A stretch of DNA of 64,000 nucleotides. It comes from Crossaster papposus. Lineage: Eukaryota; Echinodermata; Asteroidea; Velatida; Solasteridae. The DNA lies in assembly GCA_037893245.1 (NCBI GenBank), contig JBAIAA010000077.1:682001-746000 (forward strand), given 5' to 3'. The notes beneath the pieces are model-generated. The model had not been told where the DNA came from and did not search any database. It saw only the letters and a list, made by a program, of their open reading frames with translations. The stretch's first letter is position 1. Each line of letters starts with the position of its first letter. Positions 23,172-34,718 of this stretch are shown piece after piece. The position numbers and the translations under genes are program-made.

Positions 23172-23385
23172 CAAAATGCTTTAGAAAATGTTATTAAAGT
23201 AAGGATGTGTAAGTAGAAGCACCAAAATAAACTGTTCAAAAACTAAAACTAAAATAGGCTATATACTCAAATATGGGAATAAATTTATTAGTACACGGCA
23301 GGGATTAACGATTTATGCAAATTAGACATATTTTTATCACTTGGATTTTAAAAGACTTTTAGTATGTCATTCCGTAGGGACCGTA
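23172..23385 (+). repeat. 190-bp dispersed direct repeat, copy 2
   Basis: Matches 16925-17118 and ends at the same point (AGTATGTCATTCCGTAGGGA). Unlike copy 1 it is followed by a GC-rich stretch. Confidence 0.7.
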
Positions 23386-23823
23386 TTACGGAAGACGGAT
23401 GGCGATTTCACAGGCGACTTCCCAGCCTTGGTCAAGACGAGTTCGTCGTTATCCGTCGTCGTTATCCGTCCAGAAATACACTGTGCGCGCGCCCCGCATA
23501 TGCTGCTAGCTTGCGCCCCGTGCAAAGATACAGCGCGAACAGCGACCTCATACGGCCACTATTTATTCAAATCAACTGAGGCTACCTCCTGTGGAAACGA
23601 TAGTCATTGGTATAGATGTATATACTACTAGTTTCAGTCTAAAAGTTTGCTTCTTTATTTCCACATTGTGAATAAATTAATCTGGGTGAAGCAGACCAGC
23701 TCTGTGATTTTTGGCCTCAATTGAATGATTGTTCTGCCAGTCTGGGGATGCTTTGGCATGCAGTAAATAAAGTAATAATTAATCCAAAGTTCGACTTTTT
23801 CCCCATTTTGTTTTTCTTTGCAG
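23386..23823. other. Putative intron or upstream region of the interrupted gene
   Basis: Ends in CCATTTTGTTTTTCTTTGCAG, a strong splice acceptor at 23822-23823. A 96-codon open frame at 23341-23631 has no recognised domain. Confidence 0.4.
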
Positions 23824-23864
23824 ACTGATTTAGATAGAGTGTCGTCTGTTTTGACCTGCCATCG

Positions 23865-23872
23865 CATACGAC
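23865..23872. repeat. hAT target-site duplication, left
   Basis: CATACGAC, repeated at 25739-25746; 8 bp is the hallmark of hAT elements. Confidence 0.85.
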
Positions 23873-24899
23873 CATGGGCGTCAATCCTGGGGGGGACAGG
23901 GGGACACGTCCCCCCCATATTTTGAAGGGTGGGGGACACAATATCAAATGTCCCCCCCATGTTTTTGAACTCGTGTATCTCATAATAGGGCAATATGTAC
24001 TGTAGCGGAAACTGTCAAGAATAGCGGAGCGGTGGCGTATAAGTGTGACGAATTTACACGGAGTCCATCCAAGTCCAACAACGGCTGCGGAGGCAACAGA
24101 ACCTGACGTTAACGCCCTATACTGCGGGTTTGGCCGCCCTGTGGGGGTGTATGTGCGCGCGCGAATTCGATCTTTACGTGTAGTTCGTACGTGTGCGTGT
24201 ACATGTACATGTACTGTACACGTACATACATGTACGTGAACACATACTGTTCGCGTGAAAACAGGCGTTATCTCGTCTAGACGTAATCCCACTTTTGTCC
24301 TAAATTTATATTATTAACATAGCCCCTGAAATCGAAAAGGTTTAAGTACGCGTAGCAGACGACCAAATGCGCGGCGCAAGAGATCTTTGCCCGAACATTT
24401 CACTTGCATTTTAATAGTGGTTGTTCATTCATTTTACCATAACTGAACATTTTATTCTTCACTTCCATCACACTCGGAAACAATAACAAATAACTTCGTG
24501 GAAATTTCTACTGTTATCAGTTGGCCGTCAATCAAAGTTCAAAGACTTGGGATTTATTATTTTAATTAATTCGACGGTGGAATAAAACAAATACCGGCAC
24601 CTCCGATTGAATATGGGCTTAATACTTTCAAGATACTTGATAAATACTTTTCAAGATACTTCTCCGGAACTTATTTGAAAAAGTAAACGGATAAAACCTT
24701 ATCTCATTAATTTTACAGAACACCGACAAAAATGCAGATGGGAATTATTCCAGGTTTTCTTGTGTTTCTAAACTACATTCAAAATCCTTTGCACCATTTC
24801 GTTTGCGGAAATAGTTTTCTAATAGTTTCCAGGGATAACATTTTTTGCGAATTATTTTCACCAGAAAAGTAAGAATTAAAAATACCAAGCTAGTATTAA

Positions 24900-25311
24900 A
24901 GGTAGTTTACACCATTGGTAATTGCTTGAATTATCACGAATGGGTAGATTTGGGGGTTGTATTTCATAGTAAATATCGTTTAACTGACTTTTCCGAAGTT
25001 TTACAATCATAGATGCCGAGAAAAGCACGAAAAACAGCGTTTGTTTTCAACCGGGGTCGAGCCGTTATTCTTATGTTAATCTTATGTAATTATTACAACA
25101 AATTGAATTTTATAAAGAAAAAATCGCGATCGCCGGACGGCGATCGCGATTTTTTCTTTATAAAATTCAATTTGTTGTAATAATTACAGGATATCTAGCG
25201 CAATCCTTTTGCTGAATGCCTAGAATCATTATTTACTTTCAATTGAGTAAGATATTACTTAATAATTCGGTAGTAAATATTTTCGATATCTGCAAATGGT
25301 GTATCCTACCT
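24900..25311. mobile_element. TTAA MITE family B, copy 3 (complete, nested in hAT)
   Basis: TTAA at 24896-24899 and 25312-25315. Ends AGGTAGTTTACACCATTGG and AATGGTGTATCCTACCT. The centre is a perfect palindrome (25085-25188). Confidence 0.9.
25085..25188. repeat. Perfect palindrome, 51-bp arms, 2-base centre
   Basis: Arms run from TGTAATTATTACAACAAATT to ATCGCGATCGCCG, then GA, then the exact complement. Other family B copies have only a decayed version of this hairpin. Confidence 0.95.
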
Positions 25312-25738
25312 TTAAATGCACTTTAATTCCTAAACAAATTATCCATGTTTAAATTTTTGACTTGACAATTTGTTATCGAGTAAATAGGTATGTGTTAGAG
25401 TCAGGGGACCACTGCGCCCCGATGTAAACCATAGGGTTTTCTCGAGAACGGTAAAACATGAGGTTGGTTTCCTTTTAACCAGACATTTGAAATAGGATAA
25501 GTAAACAATCCAAAACATGAGATTTTCGAGGATTCAAAGAGTGCCCCTTTAGGTCTTCGCAGGAAGACGCTCGCCGTCTGGGCTTGTCATAATTATGCCG
25601 GCCGCATGATATGCCGGCCGTGCCAACATCTCTTGTGCACTCGCGTTGACGTTTGTATAATGTGCATGCTAAACCCCTCTAATAATTCTTGACTTCAGTA
25701 ATGTCCCCCCCACATTTGAAATGGGATTGACGCCCCTG

Positions 25739-25746
25739 CATACGAC
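25739..25746. repeat. hAT target-site duplication, right
   Basis: CATACGAC, identical to 23865-23872. Confidence 0.85.
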
Positions 25747-25943
25747 GCACAAAGAATCAGAACGTTCTAAATGGAAGACCCGTTGTTCTCGTCTCTATGC
25801 CAGAGGTGTTTGGTCGACGTGACTACTTGGAACTAGTTGATCAGGAATATATCGAGGCCTGTCGCACCGAGTGTACCTTCCGAGATGGCTTTCCGTGTGA
25901 GGAGGAACTGAGTGAACTCTTCATTATTTACATGGCCGAGCAG

Positions 25944-25967
25944 CCCCCCCCCCCCCCCCCCCCCCCC
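25944..25967. repeat. (C)24 homopolymer inside the interrupted exon
   Basis: Uninterrupted C24 between the codons for MAEQ and the downstream coding-like segment; it would encode polyproline. Confidence 0.9.
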
Positions 25968-26179
25968 TTCTCAGCAAGGTAGATGGAGAATTGCAGCTTT
26001 ACCACGTGCTGCGTGTCATGATTCGCCAGGATCTGGAGCAAGTATAATTAATGCTGATCAACCAAATTAAAAGGGCAAATGACAGTGCACATGACACAAA
26101 CAAAGGGGGATCTACAAGCATGATATATTAACAACAAATATAGAACCAACAAAGGGAGGATTGGGCCAAGAGGGAATAC

Positions 26180-26330
26180 AAAATAATGCAGGCCAGACTA
26201 TAGTCAGGAAGATTGGTAAAAAATGTTCACTCAAATGATAAAAGCATTGGACTTTGCACCATTGCAAATTTGCCCTTTTAAAAAATATAGGTAAAAAAAG
26301 AAGCAATTTTCAAAATTTTCAAAATGGCTG
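26180..26330 (+). repeat. Dispersed repeat family D, copy 1
   Basis: GACTATAGTCAGGAAGATTGG followed by CAAATGATAAAAGCATTGGA and ACCATTGCAAATTTG. Related copies are at 32100-32400, 49325-49460 and 58310-58385. Confidence 0.6.
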
Positions 26331-26824
26331 CCACTGCATCTAATTCTACCTATTTTTTCAAAGGTCAAATCTGCTATGCCTAATCACTAGCCAATGTAGG
26401 TTTTGTGCCTCTTTGAATTGTTGCATCGTCTAAACATAGCTATACGCGGCCTGCAGTGCGTCATGATCTTTGTTTTTGTTGCCCATGGCTAACTGACCTA
26501 CAATTTGGACGTCTGGGCATAACAAAATTGTCAGGTCAGGGAATTAAAATAGAAAAGGGAGTGGGCAACAATATTCATATGAAGCAAGACATATGGCAGA
26601 GCATATTGTGTCGGCCATTGTGTTCCCGGAATCCCAGTAATTCTTGTTAGGTTTCAAGGAGAGATGTCTTAGGTAACAATAGTGTGTAGTGTGTATATAG
26701 GGGGAGGTTGTTTGTATCAAATGGAAAGTTGGTCATAATCACTGTGCACATAAATGCACAGTCGAGTCGGGACCGAGGCTTTATATTTGCTATAACCGGA
26801 ATGTACACTAACAGTGTTTGTATT
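26331..26824. other. No gene seen
   Basis: No recognised gene or repeat between the dispersed repeat and the Gypsy fossil. Confidence 0.5.
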
Positions 26825-29337
26825 AAAGGGAAACTCCACCCATAGGTCGGCCGCTGCGAAGTGGTCTTGTCCACCGTGGGGAAGGTCTATGCTCCCCTGT
26901 AAGGAGAGGCGGAGAAGGCCCTCGGCCGGCGGTATTGACGAGCTCCATCTCGTCGCCGCTGGGGTGGATCTCCAGCGCATCCATCTCTGCCATCACTCCG
27001 GCCACCAAACCTTCCCAGCAGAAACGATGATGACGGCTCCCAATATCCTCCCGGTAGAACCACAGCCTGCAGCCTCTTTCGCATGCGTACAGGCGCTCCG
27101 GTTGAAGCTGCTCGCACGCGGTGCGCACGTACCTACGGCGGTTGCTGCTTCGGGTTAACGCCTTCCCACAGTGGGGGTGGGGGGGGGGGCATCACGGGAG
27201 CCCTCCTGCGGGGGAAGAATAGGACAGTTCGGTTAACGCAAAACAATATCGGCTAGGCCAGACTACCTTTCGGCCGGCGCGAGAATATCCCCCGGTGTCT
27301 GGTTCCGTCGGTGAAGAGGGTGGCCGATCGCACCCCGCCTCGGGCTCACCCAGCTCCGGATCTACGCCCGTCTCCTCCTGCCCGTCAAAGGTGACATCTG
27401 CCTCCGCAATGGGTGGCGACGCCTCCGCCACTTCGGTGGTAGTTTTTTTTCCCATCTGACTGGTCACTCATGTCCCCCGGCGGCTCCGCAAAAGGAACCC
27501 TAGGCGCTGGGCTGGATGGCGATGATGCCTTCCCGTCTGGAGATGGCTGTCCTTCCTCCGTGACTCGGTTGGGCTCCACTGGTTGGTCAAGTACGGTTTC
27601 AGCCAGTTAAAACGGACCACCTTGGCCTTGGCCACTTCTGGATCCGGTAGGTGACGTCGTCAATCCTTTTCAGCACCATGAAGAGCCCAGCACTGCAGCT
27701 TGGGCGTGCGACCCACCTTCTTGGAGGGGTGTGGAGCCAAACGGCGCGTTCAGGCTCGTAGCCGGCACCCTCCGCCCGACGATCGTACTGTTGCTTCTGG
27801 TGCGTCTGGCTTCCCTTCAGATGTTTTCAAGCGAATTCGCGCTCAATCTTCGCCCTTAACTTGTCCACATACTCCTGTTCCGTCGCCCCTGCCGTCGGCT
27901 CTTCCGGCTGGCCCACCACCAAGTCAAACAGAAGTCGCACCTACCGGCCGGGCATGAGCATGTACGGCGTGAACTTGGTGCTGTCGTGCTGGGAGGAACG
28001 GTACGCCACATGACGCATGGGAGGTGTTCGTCCCAGTCATCCTGGTTGTCCTGCACGAACAGGCTCAACATTGTCTTTGACAGTGCGGTTAAACCGCTCC
28101 ATCATTTCATCGGACTGAGGGTGGAACAGCGTAGTGCAGGTCTTGTGGACGCCCAGTAGACGGCAGGTGTCCCGAAAGAGCCGGGCCTCGAACTCCCACC
28201 CCTGATCCGTGTGGATCTCGAGGGAGCCTCGACCACGGTGTCGACCTGCTCCACGGGGGTCCGGGCCAAGGGGGGGGGGGGGGGGGGGGGGGTTCTGGTC
28301 CGGAATCAGAAAAGCCTCCACCCACTTGGTGAAGTAGTCGGCCACCACCAGGATGCTTGTATTCCCGGTCTTGGTCTTCGGAAACCGGCCCGTGAGGTCG
28401 ATCGCCAGGCGCTTCATCGGCGCACCCACCAAGTACTGCTGCAGTGGGGCCCGGAGGGGTCGGTGGTGGCTTCTTGGACCCACACTTGTGGCATTTCCGG
28501 CACAACTCCTCCGCCTGACATCGCATCTTCCGGAAGTACACAGACGCCTGTTTCAGCCAAGCAACCGTCCGGGTGACGAAAAGTGCCCCGATGTTCTGCC
28601 ATCAGGGGTTAACTGCAATACGTCCTTCACCCGCGTGACCACTATATCTTCCCTGTCGGGGGTCCGCCATGGAGCTGCTTCCACCTTATCTGCAATACGC
28701 CGTGGGACAGTCGCAGGGTCTCCAGCTTTGCCCACCAGAACTTTGTGCCCTCGTCCAGGGCCAACACGTCCGACCAGCCGGGCCTAAAAAAAACCTCTAG
28801 CCACTGGGCGATCCGGCCCAGCTCCGGGTCGTCGCGCTGTTCCCATTTCAGCTCCTTGGGGTCCCAAGCCGACAGGAGTCCCTCCACAGTGGTGGTCTCC
28901 TTTCGCTCAGCTTCCCCAATGGCTCCCAGCAGGGGCCCCTTGGTGTAGCACTCGCGGCTGACCTCGCCCGAACGTCCACACTGACCGCACGGGATCCTGA
29001 AAACGGCGTTGGCGTTCGTGTGCTTCTTGCTCGCCTGGTGTTTCACGTCAAACTCGTAGCACCCTAGCCTCTGGATCCACCTGGCCGTTTGCCCCTCCGG
29101 CTCCCGGAAGTTGAACAGCCACCGCAGGGATGTAGTGTTTGAAGTTGTGCACTTCGTGCACCACGGCCAGCAACTCTCTCCGAGTGGTGCAGTGGTTGCG
29201 TTCGGCCTCGGACAAGGTGCGGCTCCCGTACGCGATCACCTGCTCACCCTCTTTCTCTTCCTGTGCCAGCACTGCTCCGATGGTGTAGTTGCTGGCGACC
29301 GTATCCAAGATGTATAGGTGCTCGGTGTCTAGGTAAC
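26825..29337 (-). mobile_element. Ty3/Gypsy retrotransposon fossil (RNase H and integrase)
   Basis: Minus-strand remains in pol order: an RNase H-like part near 29050-29308 (GAVLAQEEKEGEQVIAYGSR, then ELLAVVHEVHNFKHYI), an integrase zinc-binding part near 28420-28600 (CRKCHKCG) and an integrase core near 28050-28480 (AIDLTGRFPKTKTGN, VVADYFTKWVEAF, IHTDQGWEFEARLF, HPQSDEMMERFNRT), followed by a C-terminal tail and a Cys/His-containing stretch near 27000-27130. These are the hallmark blocks of Ty3/Gypsy pol. Gag, protease and most of the RT are absent and no LTR pair was seen. It is truncated and broken, with several breaks; GC-rich and fairly well preserved, so of moderate age. Confidence 0.85.
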
Positions 29338-29854
29338 GGGTAACTTAAAGAGGCTACACTTCTTTGGCTTGAGTCTCAACCACAATATACTCCTGTGGTT
29401 AAAATTAATTTCAAGTTATCATTCCAGCTAAAAAAGTAAATATTAGATTTGATTTTGTTAATATATAAAAATCAGGCTTCATATAAATAGGTAGAAATTG
29501 GTCTCAGATTGCGCCACAGAGCATCTAGAAAACCAACAATTTTCAGGGCCCTCAGGCTGGCCCTGTACCCCGGCCGCAGGGACTTCGCGCTAATATTTTT
29601 ACACACCAAACTTTTGTGTTTACACACCCAATTGACAAAATCGTCGAACTGATTTTAACTGGTCCCAACTCGTCAAGTTCAACTGGTTTCAACTGGAATA
29701 TTTTCACCTGGGCGCGCTCCCCCAACGCCCGACACGCCATGTCGCCCCATAGCAGGGCCTGTCCGGGTCCACAAGGGGGCACCATGTGGTGACTTTCCCC
29801 GGTGCCCACTTGGACGGCCCCTTTGCCGAGCACTCGGGCCGGCACCACTCTGTC

Positions 29855-30150
29855 AGCTTGCGTTGGCTTGTGTGCGGAGCAGCTTTGACGGCTCTGCTCA
29901 ATTGGCTTGTGTGCAGAGCAGTGCCGATGGCTCCGCTCTATTGGCTCGTATGTGGAGCAGCTCCGCCCAGTTGACTCCCAAGAGAAGCAGCTCTGATGGC
30001 TCCGCCCAATTGCCTTGTGTGCGGAACAGCCTCGGTCCGTTGCTCCCTGTGAGGAGCAATTCCAGCGGCTCAGCTTCATTGCCCCGTGTGAGGAGCAACG
30101 GCTCCGCTCCACTGCCTTGTGTGCGGAGCAACTCTGCCTTGTTGGCTTCC
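29855..30150. repeat. Tandem repeat, 30/33/39-bp units
   Basis: About eight units starting TTGGCTTGTGTGCGGAGCAG or close variants. Unit lengths differ only by multiples of three. Confidence 0.75.
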
Positions 30151-30249
30151 CGGAAGAATATTTGGCGGCCTCCCATCTCCCTGCCGGCCTCGTGTAGTCC
30201 ATCGCTCCCTGGTAGGGCGCTCTCCTGGTTCCTTCAACCCAGATGACCA

Positions 30250-30250
<1 letters not shown>

Positions 30251-30282
<32 letters not shown>
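30251..30282. repeat. (C)32 homopolymer
   Basis: The longest C run in the window, uninterrupted. Confidence 0.9.
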
Positions 30283-30283
<1 letters not shown>

Positions 30284-30346
30284 CCCCCGCTGTGTCAACA
30301 AACACGACCCGCAAACGCTCCGAGCAGAGCGACTCGCCGGTCGCAT

Positions 30347-30679
30347 CGCCGTCTACAGCGCTGAGCGGCCCCTTCTCAGGCTGAAAACCCACCGAGCTCG
30401 TATAGGGACTGTTGGTGTCTCGGCAAGGCCCCGCCCCCGCTGCGTTGACGGGCATGGCTTTGAATCGTTCCAAGTGGAGCGAAACGCCTGCAGCGCCGCC
30501 GTTTGCGTAACGTCTGTTCTACTTGCATGCGCGTTGCATTTAGAGTACACTTTTAAAATTAAATCCATCTATTTGTATTATGTTCTGCAACACGTACATG
30601 AATTCAAAATGTCTGCGTGCAGAATGGATTCAAAGTATCTCCGCGCGTACGAATGACGAGTTAGCGCTCTAGTAATTTA
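30347..30679. other. No gene seen
   Basis: GC-rich then AT-rich; a repeat of CCCCCGCTGTG-like words near 30287 and 30435. No gene. Confidence 0.5.
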
Positions 30680-30873
30680 ACGCTCGGTTCAGCGTTCCAC
30701 AGTCGCGCCAAGCCGAATTGAAATCAAGTCGCTCCTGAGTCGCTCTAACAACTCCAGCAGTCGATCTTTCGCCGTAGCTGGCGCGCCTTGTCGCCCTTAT
30801 TTGTTTCAGACATCGGACTCAATTAACTCATTTGGTTCGGCGCGACTGTGGAACGCCTGTCTAAACCGAGCGT
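30680..30873. mobile_element. Foldback MITE, ACGCTCGGTT termini
   Basis: ACGCTCGGTTCAGCGTTCC and CAGTCGCGCCAAGCCGAATT at the left are complementary to GGTTCGGCGCGACTGTGGAA and AAACCGAGCGT at the right. A relic of the same family (GGCGTTCCACAGTCGCACCG) is at 48816. Confidence 0.7.
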
Positions 30874-30960
30874 GATATAGCTCTATAGGCACTCTAGCTG
30901 CAGCTTCGCGAAATTACCCATTACGTTGTTTACGTCTTATTCGCGAGCTGGACACGATTC

Positions 30961-31012
30961 GTTATACAGTATAGCTAGAGGGGTGTTATACAGTATAGCT
31001 AGAGGGGTGTTT
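30961..31012 (+). repeat. 24-bp tandem duplication
   Basis: GTTATACAGTATAGCTAGAG plus GGGT, present twice in tandem, identical. Confidence 0.9.
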
Positions 31013-32099
31013 TGAAAAACATAAAGTAAAATTGTAAAACATTGGAAAGTTTTAATTTTGGACTTGCTTTGACTTTTGGACCGAAAAGATATTTACCGGT
31101 ATGAATGGGAATAAAACTTGGCTAGTACGGTATTAATATTAAACAGCAAATTATTATTATTATTATTATTATTATTTCTTTAAAACCGAGGATTCCTCAA
31201 AAAGCGCCCAATAGGCCGTGTTACGTGACCCAAAAATATGCTCAGAAAAAAATCCGTGGTACCAGTTTGGGAACAAAACAAAAAGTGTGTGATTCTACTC
31301 AGTTTGATGTCCTGAATCCGAAAATCAATGTTGTCGGTTGCAGAGATGGGAACATAACCTACTTTTTGGGGTCCAAAAGCTGAATTTTGGGCGCAGTCTC
31401 TAAATCTGCGCTATCAAAATGCATTTGCACAAGTACCGTCAGCCTATTCCTCAGTTTTTACTTCTCTTTTGCAGAACAACCCCCCAATTACTCGTGCATT
31501 GGAACTAATGGAATAGCTAAATAGAAGGCAATCGACTGGTGGTGACACGATCGGCCAATTGAGGCACGATCAACCGACAGCGAATGCAGCGCAATCCGAT
31601 TCGGGCCTACCTGTACGTACGTACCTCCCCATGATCACAGCATGCAGCGCACGCAATGGACAGTTCGCGCAGATTAGCAGTTCGCGCAGATTAGCAGTTC
31701 GCGAAAATTAGCAGTTCGCGCCGCGCAGAAAGACTAAATTTCCCCCAACACGAGTTCTAAATGGATGTAATCCGGCCTAAATGTAAAAATGACAGTTGGC
31801 TTTTCCAAAAATCTTCATGTAACTTATTTTTGCATTCAATACAGTCTGGTGTAATGGACACTTATTTGAACCCTATAGTTGGTCATGATCTTCATATGAA
31901 GCCTGTAAAATAGGCTATAGGTTATTTCAGTTTACCAAAAATCAATCACTTTTTTGGTTGACATTTTTATGCTGTACATGGGATACTTTATTGGCAATTG
32001 TACTTCTTACAGGTGGTCGGTAGTTGCAATAATATACAGCATGCCAAAACAATTCAGGACTTTACTATACTGCCTACTGGCATACATAAATCGGAGTCT
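31013..32099. other. No gene seen; simple repeats
   Basis: Contains an (ATT)n run near 31150-31180 that may be the tail of a minus-strand SINE or LINE (GCGCTTTTTGAGGAATCC on that strand), and three tandem copies of AGATTAGCAGTTCGCG-type units near 31674-31720. No gene. Confidence 0.5.
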
Positions 32100-32400
32100 T
32101 GCTGTTAAGTCAGGCAGATTGGTGAAACAAACATGGTAAAAATGATAAAGGCATGGAATTTGTCACACAATCAAAATATGTCTTTAGAATATAAATGTAT
32201 ACGGCCATCTTAGATTTGTCCCTTGAAAAAATATAACAGGCATTTTTAAGAATTTCAAAATGGCTACCATTGCATGTTATTCTTCCTTTATTCTTCCTAT
32301 AGCCCGAGAGCGGAGAGCGAAATATCTTTCTTTATAATACACTCTGAATGTGTGCCAAAATTAATGCTTTTATCCTTAAGTGAACAATTCTATCATAATG
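32100..32400 (+). repeat. Dispersed repeat family D, copy 2 (foldback form)
   Basis: AGATTGGTGAAACAAACATGG and ATGATAAAGGCATGGAATTT at the left are partly complementary to AAATTAATGCTTTTATCCTT and GTGAACAATTC at the right, suggesting that the family is an inverted-repeat element. Confidence 0.55.
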
Positions 32401-33679
32401 TTGCGTAGCAGTTGGAGTAAACTGACCAGTACCACAGCTTATACAAAACATCACATGAATGACCGGCAGTACTAACATTCAGTTTATTTACAGCTACATA
32501 TAATTGTTCAAATAGGGTCGATTCCTGTGTCATCCGGTAAATGAAATTGGTGCTGTCAGTACAGTCAAGTACTACACCGAAGAGCTACTCTACAATTCCA
32601 GATTGAAATGTCCATCTAATGATCCAGAAGATATGCTGTAATAAATAAATAAAAACAAAAAACTGTTTGTCCATTCTAGAAAGATATTTTAATAAGAAGA
32701 AAATTTCTGAGTGCAATTTAATTTGCCTGTAAAACGATAGCCACTACTTCGTTGCTGCCTAAAAATATCAATAAAAATTACCAATGGCAAAAAATATTAC
32801 GATATATAGTGCTACTACTATAACATAAGGCAAGTAGACTAGGAGTAACACCCCTGCCTAGCGGCCTTCCCCATACTTTGCAATACAATATAATTTCCAT
32901 CTTTCGTGGTTGACAGTTTTGCGTAGATTCTTCTGTGGTTATGGGAAGTATTACTAATAATAACTGTGCTGATGCATTTGTGTTGTTGATGATGCCGTGT
33001 GTGTTCTCTAGCTGGCGTCTTGCAAAATCGGGAACCGATTTCAAAATCAAAGAAAAACAAAACTAAATACGACAAATCTGGATTTGTTAATATAATACTG
33101 TAGGCCTACCTCTATTCCTTGTTTCCTCACTTTCCAAATAAGTCCTTTTCGTTGCAGACCATGGCAACTGCCGTGTTGAAAAAAAATGCGACACACCGAC
33201 ACAACTTTGACTAGTACAAAATCGGTTGTATTCGCATTCGCCGCGCTGGTCGCGTCGTGGCATTGATTTTCATACACCAATTTCATGTTATTTACACTTG
33301 TCAGTTTTTTTCTTAACTCTCCAGGTACTAAGTTACTTCTTTACACACACAAATGCAGGGTTTCTGAAGCTGCGCTATCGGCAAAAGCTTGTGAATGGTG
33401 ATGCTCTGCATGCAAAACGGGGGACCGCCATTTGTTTACATATAGTGCGCCACCTATCGACAGGATCGACACATTTTGTATGGAAAGCCGCATCTGTTAT
33501 AAATCGATCGTAAATAATGGGATGGGGGACATACTTTTTTTTAGTTTAAATTTCTTTCTAAGATGTACCCTTTTCACCAAAATGATTTCGAAATGTATAT
33601 CAATTTGTGAAATGTAAGTGGGGGTTGGGGCTACTATTATTAGCCTAAATAAATTCCATGTCACTTTTCTTTTCTTTTT
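32401..33679. other. No gene seen
   Basis: AT-rich with short unsupported open frames. No gene or clear repeat. Confidence 0.5.
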
Positions 33680-34718
33680 GTGCTAGGCCCACAGTGGTTT
33701 ACTCTTTACACCTTGCCAATTCGTGATATCATCTTGAAACATCATCTGAACTACCATGTCTATGCTGACGATACTCAACTCTACATATCCTTCAAGTCTT
33801 TACAGGAGCCTGCCGATTCTTCGATTGCAAGACTGGAGCAATGCATCTCTGAGATCCGATGCTGGATGAAAAACAACTTTCTAAAACTGAACGAGGAAAA
33901 AACAGAGTTTCTCCTGTTTGGATCACGCCAACAATTAAAAAAGGTGCCTGTGCCATTTATGACAATCGGTGATGCACAGATAGCCCCATCGTTGCAGGCC
34001 CGGAACTTGGGGGTTATATTTGATTCCGCAATGACATTTAAATCTCACGTTGCTAACACTGTCCGTTTGGCATCATTCCAAATTAGAAACATTGGTCGTA
34101 TTCGCAAGTATTTGAATAGAAGTGCTACCGAGCACATTATCCATGCATTTGTGACTTCACGACTAGACAACGGCAATTCACTACTCTACGGACTCCCTCA
34201 GAATCAAATATACCTTCTTCAACGTCTTCAGAATACTGCTGCCCGCATCATCACCTTATCTAGGAGGAACTGTCACATAACCCCCATTTTGAAGGAACTA
34301 CACTGGCTTCCTGTCTCCCAAAGGATTGTTTTCAAACTCATGCTTCTGGTCCACAAAGCTCTAAACAACAAGGCTCCCTACTACATTAAAGAACTACTAC
34401 ATGAATATTCTCCAGCAAGAACTCTTAGATCAAGTAACCAGCAACTTCTCAAGGAACCAATTGCTAAACGAACATGGGGCGCCAAATCTTTTTCTGTTGC
34501 AGCTCCTCGACTTTGGAATTCATTGCCACTTGAACTCAGATCATGCCATTGTACAACTAGGTTCAAATCGCTTCTTAAGACTTACTTGATGTCACAAATT
34601 TTCAAGGATTAATTTACTTACTTACTTACTTTACTTGTTGTTGTCTACAGCGCCTTGAGCACCCTGCAGGGTGGATATGTGCGCTTTACAAATCTCATTA
34701 TTATTATTATTATTATGG
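33680..34718 (+). mobile_element. CR1-like LINE, 5'-truncated, 310 codons still open
   Basis: The frame 33680-34612 is uninterrupted: HVYADDTQLYISF (the catalytic YADD box of the RT), IRCWMKNNFLKLNEEKTEF, ARNLGVIFDSAMTFKSH, IIHAFVTSRLDNGNSLLYGL, LKELHWLPVSQRIVFKLMLL, APYYIKELLHEYSPARTLRS and FSVAAPRLWNSLPLELRS. This is the back half of CR1/L2 ORF2. It is followed by GCGCCTTGAGCACCCTGCAG, GCGCTTTACAAATC and an (ATT)n tail ending at 34718. The 5' end is truncated within the RT (LGPQWFTLYT). The intact frame shows this is the youngest LINE copy in the window. No endonuclease domain, so not mobile. Confidence 0.95.

Larger units (their letters stand above)
23873..25738. mobile_element. Non-autonomous hAT element (1866 bp)
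   Basis: Inverted termini CATGGGCGTCAATCC and GGGATTGACGCCCCTG (consensus CAGGGGCGTCAATC), with extended similarity through the C/G-rich GTCCCCCCC and CAAATG words next to each end, flanked by 8-bp duplications CATACGAC. No transposase frame is seen. A family B TTAA MITE (24900-25311) is nested inside. Confidence 0.85.
23824..26047 (+). pseudogene. Host exon interrupted by a hAT-type element
   Basis: After a strong acceptor, 23824-23872 reads TDLDRVSSVLTCHRIRR, then the hAT element 23873-25738 intervenes. From 25747 the same frame resumes (TKNQNVLNGRPVVLVSMPEV, then YLELVDQEYIEACRTECTF and GFPCEEELSELFIIYMAEQ), passes a C24 run at 25944-25967 and shows a further coding-like segment KVDGELQLYHVLRVMIRQDL before TAA at 26045. 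The frame across the site is open when one copy of the 8-bp duplication is counted, which supports a real exon hit by a transposon. The product is acidic and helical; I do not recognise the family. The allele is presumably null unless the transposon is spliced out. Confidence 0.55.
29552..30346 (-). other. 264-codon open frame with in-frame tandem repeats
   Basis: A long minus-strand frame built around a tandem repeat (about 29855-30150) whose units are 30, 33 or 39 bases, all multiples of three. Units read like SCSAHKAVERSR, SCSTYEPIERSH and SCSAHKPIEQSR. It lies upstream of, and in the same direction as, the Gypsy pol remains, so it may be part of that element or an unrelated host exon. Next to a C32 run at 30251-30282. 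No domain recognised; a real product is uncertain. Confidence 0.35.
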
